Below, in pieces: positions 6,932 through 15,100 of a stretch of 16,039 bases of DNA; position 1 is the stretch's first letter, and every line of letters begins with the position of its first letter. The notes under the pieces are model-generated. The model saw only the letters and a program-made list of their open reading frames with translations. It was not told the origin of the DNA and searched no databases. The stretch is from CAYUPI01 sp964446585 (GTDB lineage: Bacteria > Verrucomicrobiota > Verrucomicrobiia > Limisphaerales > UBA8199): contig CAYUPI010000093.1 of the NCBI GenBank assembly GCA_964446585.1, positions 1-16,039 of the forward strand, in the 5' to 3' direction. Position numbers and translations under genes: made by a program.

Positions 6932-8500
6932 ATGACGAAGCAAAAGCTACGATTACTGCTGTTGCTGATGCTCGGATCGTTTGCGCCTGGCTCGCTCGGT
7001 CGCGCCGCCGGCCTGCCGGAAACTTCCAGGATGAACGTCCTATTCATCATTGTCGAGGACTGGAGCGCCCGGACCCCCGGCTGCTACGGCAACAAGATCT
7101 GCAAGACCCCCAACCTGGACAAGTTCTGTGAAACCGCCCTGCGCTTCGACTCAGCCTACGTTCAGGGAGTCGCCTGCAATCCCTCGCGCTCGTCGTTCCT
7201 GTCAGGCCTGCGGCCGCTGACCACCCAGGTCTGGAACAACAACCAGGTCATGGGTGACCGTCTGCCGCCCGGCACGATCACCCTTCCGGAACTGATGAAG
7301 CAAAAAGGCCTGACTACCGCGGTGATCGGCAAATTCTTCCACCAGACCGAATATGCCAGGAAGCAGCTCATGGCTTTTGATCGCATAGAAAGCTACCAGC
7401 CGCCGCCGGGCTGGAAAGGCCCCGGCCGGATCATGACTTTCCCTCCGGCTAAACGGGTGCGGGAACCAGCCAAATCCAACTTCATCGTGACGAATGATGA
7501 ATCTCAACAGGGACAAAAAACCGGCAATGGCGAGGACAAGAACTCCGGTGCCGGCAAAAAATCTGCCGCCCAGGCCGCCGACAGGCGCGCCCTCTCGGAT
7601 CGTTACGGCGACTCAGGCTTCGACCAGCAGGACGAAGGCGATTATCACAACGCGCAGATTGCCTGTGCCCTGCTGAAGGATTTCGCCAGGGAGAAAAAGC
7701 AGTTCTTCCTGTCGGTGCACCAGTCGCGGCCGCACACCCCGTATATCGCGCCGAAGAAATTCCTCGATATGTATCCGCCGGATCAGATCCCCGACCCCCC
7801 AGCGCCGCGCGAAAGCCTCGTGCGCGATCCGTGGCCCCGTCGCATCACCGGCGGCAATCCGGATATCTTTATGCAAAAGCCGGCGACGCCGCAGCAGACC
7901 CAGGAAGCCATCGCCGCCAACTACGCTTGCGTCACGATGGTTGACGACCACATCGGCATGATCCTCAAGGCGCTCAAGGAACAGGGCCTGGCCGACAATA
8001 CCATCGTCTTTATTATGGGCGATCACGGCGTCCATCTGGGCGATCACGGCTTTTGGTCCAAGTATTCCATGCACGAAGAAACACAACGCACGGTGCTGTG
8101 GGTGCGCGTCCCCGGCGCCCCAGCCAACGGCAAGGTCTGCCGCGAGTTCGTTGAGTTCGTTGACTTTGTTCCGACCCTCTGCGATCTGCTCCAGATCGAC
8201 GCCCCGAAAAACCTGGAAGGCATCAGCTTCAAACCGCTGCTGGTCGACCCGGCCACGCCGTGGAAAAAAGCGGTCTTCCAGGTCGCCGCCCCGGATGAAC
8301 AGACGGTGCGAACAAAACAGTATCGCTATATCAAGATGGAAAAACGCCCGGTGCCCGAGGCTCTTTACGATGAAGAGAAGGATCCCTGGGAGACAAAAAA
8401 CCTGGCCGGTGATCCCGCCTATGCCAAGGTCCAGGCCGAAATGGCCGCGTTGCTCAAGTCCGGCTGGAAAGCCGGCCTGCCGGAGAGCGTGAGCAAGTAA
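6932..8500 (+). CDS. Secreted sulfatase, iduronate-2-sulfatase-like
   Basis: A 522-aa sulfatase, predicted to hydrolyse sulfate esters on polysaccharides outside the cytoplasm. ATG 6932 is preferred over 6911 because AAAAGGA lies just ahead of it and it starts a compact signal peptide (KQKLRLLLLLMLGSFAPG). The formylglycine motif CNPSRSSFLSG begins at Cys82. This is the C-x-P-S-R type that needs a formylglycine-generating enzyme. Other active-site parts are VEDW at about 41-44, GKFFH with Lys134, RPHTPY with His268, GDHGVHLGDHG with Asp364/His365, and Lys377 in WSK. The order and the 'GDHG.HLG.HG.W.K' block fit the iduronate-2-sulfatase group. A polar, low-complexity segment at about 187-218 (QQGQKTGNGEDKNSGAGKK) looks like a flexible surface insertion. 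The substrate is unknown. The toxin-like gene ends 118 bases upstream and no clear terminator lies between them. Confidence 0.93.
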   Translation: MTKQKLRLLLLLMLGSFAPGSLGRAAGLPETSRMNVLFIIVEDWSARTPGCYGNKICKTPNLDKFCETALRFDSAYVQGVACNPSRSSFLSGLRPLTTQVWNNNQVMGDRLPPGTITLPELMKQKGLTTAVIGKFFHQTEYARKQLMAFDRIESYQPPPGWKGPGRIMTFPPAKRVREPAKSNFIVTNDESQQGQKTGNGEDKNSGAGKKSAAQAADRRALSDRYGDSGFDQQDEGDYHNAQIACALLKDFAREKKQFFLSVHQSRPHTPYIAPKKFLDMYPPDQIPDPPAPRESLVRDPWPRRITGGNPDIFMQKPATPQQTQEAIAANYACVTMVDDHIGMILKALKEQGLADNTIVFIMGDHGVHLGDHGFWSKYSMHEETQRTVLWVRVPGAPANGKVCREFVEFVDFVPTLCDLLQIDAPKNLEGISFKPLLVDPATPWKKAVFQVAAPDEQTVRTKQYRYIKMEKRPVPEALYDEEKDPWETKNLAGDPAYAKVQAEMAALLKSGWKAGLPESVSK

Positions 8501-8530
8501 AAAGAAAAAGCTCGGGAATCCCAGCGTTGA

Positions 8531-8743
8531 CGATACTCATGCCCGGCCGGCGATTTGGGGGGCGCAACCGCCGTGCTGCAGTCATTTCGGACCTACGGCT
8601 ACGGCGGAGGCGCTCCGGGAATGAACGGGATTCTGCGGGTGTATCCGGAGTCGGGCGAGTCGGTGATCGTGTTATGCAATCTGGACAGTCCTTCGGCGTC
8701 GCGCATGGGAGATTGGCTCCTTGCCCGCATGCCACTGAAGTAG
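8531..8743 (+). pseudogene. 3' remnant of a beta-lactamase-like serine hydrolase gene
   Basis: About 70 codons remain open to the stop at 8743, and the encoded text matches the very C-terminus of class C beta-lactamase-related hydrolases: YGYGGGAPGMNGILRVYPES, then VIVLCNLDSPSASR and WLLARMPLK. The 'hGGGaPGmNg.lriyP.sg' block with a following 'vvLsN.d.p' is typical. The catalytic SxxK and YxN parts are absent, and the frame is closed by a stop at 8528-8530. This is therefore a decayed or truncated gene. An alternative is a tiny expressed peptide starting at TTG 8555, which seems unlikely. Confidence 0.7.
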
Positions 8744-8923
8744 CGCAATATTAGGAGCGAGGGTCGAGGGCGATGCGGCGTTGGAGAAAACCCGCCGCAC
8801 CCAGGCATGGTTTGGAACTAGATGAGGCGCTTTCTTTGTTACGCGAGGCCGTGGACCATTTACAACATCATTTCCTGCGGCGACCGGTGTGTGTAGAGTT
8901 GGCTGAACAAGTCACCGACTTCC
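8744..8923 (+). other. Leader region of kinase 1 with protein-like fragments
   Basis: These 180 bases lie between the hydrolase remnant and kinase 1. Two short stretches read like protein in different frames: EGDAALEKTRRTQAWFGTR from about 8765, and DEALSLLREAVDHLQHHFLR further on, in a frame open from 8773 to 8988. They may be worn coding remnants, or chance in GC-rich DNA. A promoter for kinase 1 is expected here but I cannot point to one. Confidence 0.3.
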
Positions 8924-11746
8924 ATGACACCATCGCACGATCGCGAAGCGGCCCTTCTGGCGCAGGCGCTGGAGAAACCTGTCGCTGAGCGCCGCGCGTG
9001 GCTCGAGGCCGTCTGCGGAGAGGACCGCAGCCTGCGTCAGCGGTTGGAAGCTTTGTTGGCCGCGCGCGAACCGGCAGAAAAACAGCCGACCTCACCGTCT
9101 GAACCTACCGGCAGCTCCCTTACGCTGGACCTGGCCGAGTTTGCTCTTGAGGAAGGGGTGGGCCAGACACTGGGGCGCTACAAGCTGCTGGAAAAGATTG
9201 GGGAAGGTGGCTACGGGGTAGTCTATGTCGCCGAACAGGAGGAGCCGGTTCGACGCCGCGTGGCCCTGAAGATCATCAAGCTGGGCATGGACACCCGGCA
9301 GGTGGTGGCGCGATTTGAGGCGGAGCGGCAGGCACTGGCGTTGATGGATCATCCCGGCATCGCCAAGGTCTTCGACGCCGGCGCCACCGATAACGGGCGG
9401 CCGTTCTTTGTGATGGAACTGGTCAAAGGCATTCCCATCACCCGTTACTGCGACGAGAAAAAGTTCGTGACCCGGGAGCGGCTTGACTTGTTCATCTTAG
9501 TTTGCCACGCCATTCAACACGCTCACCAAAAAGGCATCATCCACCGCGACATCAAGCCCTCGAACATCCTGGTGGCGGTGCAAGAAGGCAAGCCGGTGCC
9601 CAAGGTGATCGACTTTGGGATCGCCAAGGCGACGCAGCAGAAACTGACCGAGAAGACGCTGCATACGCAAATGCAGCAATTTATCGGGACACCAGCCTAC
9701 ATGAGTCCGGAGCAGGCGGAGCTGAGCGGGCTGGATGTTGATACGCGCAGCGACATCTACAGTCTAGGGGTTTTGCTGTATGAGTTGCTCGTGGGCAAGA
9801 CCCCCTTTGACGCCCAGCAGTTGCTCTCGGCGGGGCTGGATGAGATACGGCGCACGATTCTGGAAAAGGAACCGGCACGGCCTTCGACGCGGTTGAGCCT
9901 GATGGGGAAGGAGGAGTTGACCACGACCACGCAACGTCGTGGGGCGGAGGCGTCCAAGCTAATCAGCCTGTTGCGAGGGGATCTGGATTGGATCGTGATG
10001 AAATGCCTGGAGAAAGACCGGGCGCGGCGTTACGAGACAGCCAACGGCTTGGCCGCCGACCTGAGGCGGCATCTGAACAACGAGCCCGTCACTGCGCGTC
10101 CGCCGAGCGCGGGCTATCGTTTGCAGAAGTTCGTCCGCCGGCACAAGGGGCCGGTGGTGGCGGCGAGTCTGGTGCTGCTGGCCTTGGTCGCGGGCATCGC
10201 GGGGACTACGTTCGAGTTGATCCGGGCGCGAAAGGCACGTGCAGCCGAAGTCCAACGAGCCGAGGGAGAACGGCAGGCCAAGCTGGACGCCGAGACGCGG
10301 CGGTCCGAGGCCGAGGCACAGAAGGTGCGGGCCGAGGCGGCTGAGAAGACCGCCGGTGAGCAGCGTAAATTGGCCCTCGAAACACTCTACACCTTGGTCA
10401 CCGATGTGGAGCACAAGCTGAGCGACAAAGCCGGCCTGAGCGATCTCCGCCAGTCTATCCTGAACACCGCCATGGACGGCCTGAACAAGGTGTCGCGCAG
10501 CGCCGAAACCGCCGCCCTGGCCGACCGCAGCATGGGAGTCGCCCTTCAGCGTATGGGAGACGTTCTCGAGGGTTTGGGCAAATCCGACGAGGCTTTCCGC
10601 CAGTATCAATTGAGTCTGAAGATCTTCGACCGGCTGGCCCGTGAAGCGCCGAAGAACGACTGGATCGACTGGAATCGGGCGATCAGCTTCGACAAGCTGG
10701 GCGCATTTAGTAAGGAGTATCGCGGCGACGCCACGGCCGCGCTGGACTACTTCAAGAAGTCGCTGACCCTGCGTCAGGAATTGGCGGCCCACATCCTGAC
10801 GCCTGAAGTGACCGCGGCACAGCGGGGCCAAGGCCTTATCGTCTCCTACATCAAGCTGGCTGAGCTGAGTATGAGACTCGGTGACCCCGCAATGGCTCGC
10901 GTATACAGTGCGAAGGCGCAGGATGCGGTCGAGGGGCTATTGGCGACCAATCCGGGCGACGTGGCCGCCACTCATTTCCACTCCTTCGCGTACTACTTTC
11001 TGGGTATCGCATCAGCCCACTTAAACGACTTGGCCGCCAGCCGCCAGTTCTTCCAGAAATGCCTCGGCCTGCGGCAAGAAGCGGTGAAGAACGATTCCTC
11101 AAGCGCGGTTGCCCAGCGTGAACTCGGCGCGGCCTATGAAGCTCTGGGGGATATGGAAACGGAAAAGCGCAACGGCTCCAAAGCGCTCGAGTCGTATGGG
11201 CGAGCCTTCGAACTTTTCGAGGCACTACAACAGAAAGATCCCAGCAGCGCTGAGGACCAGTGGTATCTGGCCGGTTCGCATTATCGCCTGGGTTGCGCGA
11301 AGTCACTGGTCAACGATGGCAAGGGGTCAGTCCTGGAGTTCAGCCAATCGCTCAAGTTGCGGGAAAACCTGGCCAGGACAGATCCCGGCAGCGTTCAGGC
11401 TCAGACCGAGTTGATGCTGGCACAGTCCCGCTGCGGCCAGACCGCCCAGGCAGCCACCACTGCCGAGGCCGTTCGATTGCGGTCGCCCAAGGACGCCGGC
11501 GTGCTCTACACCGTGGCGTGCACCTACGCTCTCTGCGTGCATTCAATCGCTGGCAGGAAGGATGCCCAGACGCCGGAAAATCAGGCTCTGCGGGACAGCT
11601 ATGCCAAATCCGCTGTTGAATCCCTGGAACAGGCCATTGAGTTGGGCTATCGGGATGTGGAAGCCCTTCGCTTGAGTCCAGACCTGGCGCCGATCCAGAA
11701 CGATCCACGCTTCAATAAACTGCTGACGAAACTACGCAAACAATAA
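8924..11746 (+). CDS. Membrane serine/threonine protein kinase with TPR-like C-terminus (kinase 1)
   Basis: A 940-aa protein. Residues 1-50 are the helical leader common in planctomycete and verrucomicrobial kinases (EAALLAQALEKPVAERRAWL, LRQRLEALLAA). The kinase domain spans about 86-385: glycine loop GEGGYG 93-98, catalytic Lys116, HRDIKPSN 207-214 with Asp209, DFG 230-232, SPE 261-263 and DIYSLGVLLYELL 277-289. All catalytic residues are present, so it should be active. It is followed by one membrane segment (about 411-430) and an Ala/Glu/Arg-rich coiled coil (about 433-490). The rest, about 500-940, is helical and TPR-like, ending in AIELGYRDVEALRLSPDLAP and DPRFNKLL, a tail seen in similar kinases. 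The kinase would be cytoplasmic and the TPR region extracytoplasmic. ATG 8924 has no Shine-Dalgarno sequence, but the text from it matches the family N-terminus. Paralogue of the gene starting at 12104. The targets are unknown. Confidence 0.92.
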   Translation: MTPSHDREAALLAQALEKPVAERRAWLEAVCGEDRSLRQRLEALLAAREPAEKQPTSPSEPTGSSLTLDLAEFALEEGVGQTLGRYKLLEKIGEGGYGVVYVAEQEEPVRRRVALKIIKLGMDTRQVVARFEAERQALALMDHPGIAKVFDAGATDNGRPFFVMELVKGIPITRYCDEKKFVTRERLDLFILVCHAIQHAHQKGIIHRDIKPSNILVAVQEGKPVPKVIDFGIAKATQQKLTEKTLHTQMQQFIGTPAYMSPEQAELSGLDVDTRSDIYSLGVLLYELLVGKTPFDAQQLLSAGLDEIRRTILEKEPARPSTRLSLMGKEELTTTTQRRGAEASKLISLLRGDLDWIVMKCLEKDRARRYETANGLAADLRRHLNNEPVTARPPSAGYRLQKFVRRHKGPVVAASLVLLALVAGIAGTTFELIRARKARAAEVQRAEGERQAKLDAETRRSEAEAQKVRAEAAEKTAGEQRKLALETLYTLVTDVEHKLSDKAGLSDLRQSILNTAMDGLNKVSRSAETAALADRSMGVALQRMGDVLEGLGKSDEAFRQYQLSLKIFDRLAREAPKNDWIDWNRAISFDKLGAFSKEYRGDATAALDYFKKSLTLRQELAAHILTPEVTAAQRGQGLIVSYIKLAELSMRLGDPAMARVYSAKAQDAVEGLLATNPGDVAATHFHSFAYYFLGIASAHLNDLAASRQFFQKCLGLRQEAVKNDSSSAVAQRELGAAYEALGDMETEKRNGSKALESYGRAFELFEALQQKDPSSAEDQWYLAGSHYRLGCAKSLVNDGKGSVLEFSQSLKLRENLARTDPGSVQAQTELMLAQSRCGQTAQAATTAEAVRLRSPKDAGVLYTVACTYALCVHSIAGRKDAQTPENQALRDSYAKSAVESLEQAIELGYRDVEALRLSPDLAPIQNDPRFNKLLTKLRKQ

Positions 11747-11777
11747 CCATACTTGGAATGGCTGACTGATTTCAGAC

Positions 11778-12014
11778 ATGACAGCTCGGTTGACGACATT
11801 TGGCCCGTACCGGTTGTTGGCTCGGTTGGGCAAGGGAGCAACCAGCGAGCTCTATCGCGCGACGCGAGGGTCCGACAACCATGAAATCGCAATCAAGATC
11901 CTTTCGCCGGCAGCGACCGAAGATGGCGAATGGCTGGGACGATTCGAGCGCGAGGCTCACGTGATGCTCCGGCCACAGCTTTCCACAACAGCTTTATCCC
12001 GACTCGCTTCCTGA
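11778..12014 (+). pseudogene. Truncated serine/threonine kinase N-lobe fragment
   Basis: A 78-codon frame that begins exactly as a bacterial kinase does: FGPYRLLARLGKGATSELYR (glycine loop LGKGATSE), then EIAIKILSPAATEDGE with the ATP-binding lysine, then WLGRFEREAHVML. Homology stops at about 11961, and the last 17 codons (RPQLSTTALSRLAS) do not look like kinase. The rest of the N-lobe and the whole C-lobe are missing. It differs in sequence from both large kinases here, so it is not a simple partial copy of either. It starts 32 bases after the stop of kinase 1. Most likely it is the remains of a third kinase gene cut by a deletion. A short expressed peptide cannot be excluded. Confidence 0.75.
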
Positions 12015-12103
12015 CCCGGCGGTGTTTCGAGGGAATGGCGCTGGGTAATTCTTCACTCTTCCCAATACGGCAGGATGAGGTAGTAGTTTCCTGAACGATT
12101 TCC
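11962..12103 (+). other. Junction sequence between the kinase fragment and kinase 2
   Basis: This is where kinase homology is lost. One frame reads GMALGNSSLFPIRQDEVVVS and then stops at 12092-12094; it looks like the last codons of an unrelated gene. This supports a deletion or recombination joint here, though the gene of origin is not recognisable. The bases CCTGAACGATTTCC directly precede the ATG of kinase 2. Confidence 0.3.
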
Positions 12104-15100
12104 ATGATTCCTCCTGACATGCGAGAAGAGTGGGTTCTCCGCCAGGCGCGGGAGCGGCCGGCTGCGGAACGCGCCGCCTTCCTAGACGGGGCGTGCGCAG
12201 GAGACGTTGCCCTGCGCGAGCGACTGGAGAGGCTGCTCGCCCTGGACGACCAGTCGGATGAGTTGCTGGCCAACGGTGCGGCCGCGGCTACGGTGCGAGC
12301 AGCCATCAACCTCGACCTTTCTGACTTTCGCGACGAAGCCATTGGTCAGGCGCTCGGCCGTTACAAGCTGGTGGAAGCAATCGGCGAAGGCGGCTGCGGC
12401 GTGGTCTATGTCGCCCAGCAGACCGAACCTGTGCGGCGTCGCGTGGCGCTGAAAGTGATCAAGCTGGGGATGGACACCAAGCGGGTGGTCGCGCGGTTCG
12501 AGGCGGAGCGGCAGGCGCTGGCGATGATGGATCATCCGAACATCGCCAAGGTGCTCGATGCCGGGGCCACCGACACCGGTCGCCCATTCTTCGTCATGGA
12601 ACTGGTCCGCGGCATCAAGATCACCGACTACTGCGATCAGAACCAGCTACTCACCAAGGAACGGCTCGAACTGTTCATCAAAATCTGCCAGGCGATTCAG
12701 CATGCGCACCAGAAAGGGATCATTCACCGGGACATCAAGCCTTCGAACATCCTGGTGACCCTGCACGACGGCGCCGCCGTTCCCAAGGTGATTGATTTCG
12801 GCATCGCCAAAGCGACTGACCACCAGCTTCTGACTGACAAGACGATTTTCACCGCTTTGGAGCAATTCGTTGGCACGCCCGCTTACATGAGTCCGGAGCA
12901 GGCGGAGATGGGCGGCTTGGACATTGATACACGCAGCGACATCTACAGCCTCGGCGTGCTGCTGTACGAGTTGCTGGCGGGCAGCCCGCCATTCGATCCG
13001 AAGGAATTGATGTCGCAGGGCATCGATGCCATGCGCCGGACGATCCGCGAGAAGGAGCCGGTGCGCCCGTCAAAAGTAGTTGAGAGGCAAATTGAGTCGA
13101 GAGCTGAGAGACTCGAAGGGCGCGGGAACGGCGGTTCGACTCTCAACCCTCAACTCAAGTCACTCTCTACTGATTTGGATTGGATCGTGATGAAGTGCCT
13201 GGGAAAGGATCGGGCGCGGCGCTACGAGACGGCGAATGCCCTGGCGATGGACATCAATCGACATTTGAACGCGGAGCCAGTCGTGGCCCGGCCGCGGAGT
13301 CGGCTGTATGAATTTCAGACGACGGTCCGTCGGCACAAACTCGGCTTTGCGGCGGCGACGGCACTTATCCTTGTGCTCACGGCCGGTGTCCTGACCAGCA
13401 CCTGGGAGGCGACTCGCGCCAACCAGCAAAAGCGTCTCGCCGAGGATAACCTGATCAAAACTGAAAAGGCTGAGAAGGAAGCGACTCAGGAGCGAATCCG
13501 TGCCAACCGCGAGACTGAAGTCGCACAGCAGAATCTCTATTACGCACAGATGCACCTGGGCCAGCAGGTGTGGCGGGAACATCGCGGCTTGCGGAACTTG
13601 CATGACCTTCTCGCCAAATGGCTTCCGCAGTCTGGGTCGCCCGAGCGCCGCGGCTGGGAATGGTTCTACCTCAACTCGCTCCCGTACCAAAACGTACGAA
13701 CCCTGGCGGAGGGTGAGAGCAACTTTGATGAAACTGTGAGCAGTGACAGGTACTGCACCGTGGCGTGGCACGTTGCCAGCAACCGACTCGCCGCAGGCAC
13801 CCCTGACGGTTTAATCCGCATCTGGGACGTTGGTCGCGAAGAGGTGACCTTGGTTCTGAGAGCGCCGGCGCCTGCGGACGCCTGGCCTGGGGTCGAGTGG
13901 ATCCGGTGGAGCCCGGATGGCGACCGGTTGGCGTCGTGCGGCCAGGATGGAACGGTCCATGTCTGGGACGCACGCTCCGGACGGGAACTCCACGTACTCG
14001 GAGGAGACCAGTCCCCGGTCCTTTCAATTGCGTTTAGCTCCGACGGCACCCGCCTGGCCGTCTGGGGAGGGAAAGGAGCCATCAGGATATGGGACGCCAA
14101 CACCGGCCGTTTGACTTCGGAGGTCACCCATCCGGGTGGTGTCGCCGTAGGGGCCTGGAGCCCGGACGATAAGCACCTCGCCACGGGGCATCTCGACGGG
14201 ACGGTGATCGTCTCCGGCACTCAAGCTGGCGACAATATGGTTACGCTGCGGGGCCATGTCCGTTCCATCCACCGTCTGGCGTGGAGCCCCGACGGGGCCC
14301 GACTCGCCTCGGCGGCTGGAGATGCTACCGCGAGGATCTGGGACGTTACCTCGCAAAAAATGGTTCTCGACCCGCTCCGGCACTCCCACGAGATCACAGC
14401 GATCGCCTGGGCGCCCGATGGACTGAGACTGGCGACTGGCAGCGTTGATGAGACGGTCAAGATTTGGAACGCGAGCACCGGCCGCGAGACCGTGACGCTG
14501 CGGGGGCCTGTTCAGGCGGTCACCTCATTGTCATGGGGCCAAGGCGGTCACCTGGCCTCGGGTTGCCGTGACGGGAGCTTGAGGATCTGGGACTCGCTCC
14601 GGGATCAAGAATCGAACGTGTTGCCGGGACATGCTGGGCGGGCGACTGGCGTGGCATGGAGCCGGGACGGCAAGCGGCTGGCGTCGGGTGGCGACGATGG
14701 CAAGGTCCGAATCTGGGACCCGGCCACTCGCAAAGAGGTTCAGACCCTCAAGGGCCATGATGCAGGCCGGGTCAATCAAGAGTTCGGGCTGATTCGGTCG
14801 CTGGCCTGGAACCAGGACGACACGCTCCTGGCATCGGCGGGCCTGGATGGCACGGCCAGCGTCTGGGAGTTGGCGAGCGGCGAGGAGGTTTTCGCCCTGC
14901 CGGCCGACCATGGATCGGTCTGGTCGCTGGCGTGGAGCCCGGACGGAACCCATCTGGCAGCCGGCTCAGTGGATGGAACCATTCGTTTGGTCGAAGGGCT
15001 CAAGCACACTCCGAATGTCCATGTGTTCAAGGCCCATGAAGCAGGTATCCGTGGGGTCCCCTCTCTGGCTTGGAGTCCAAAGGGGGATCGCCTGGCCTCC

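Noticed and set aside
9959..10831. A 290-codon minus-strand open frame
   Set aside because: It mirrors the kinase 1 coding sequence in GC-rich DNA and has no protein-like motifs.
13160..13771. A 203-codon minus-strand open frame
   Set aside because: It is antisense to the membrane and linker part of kinase 2, whose reading is certain.
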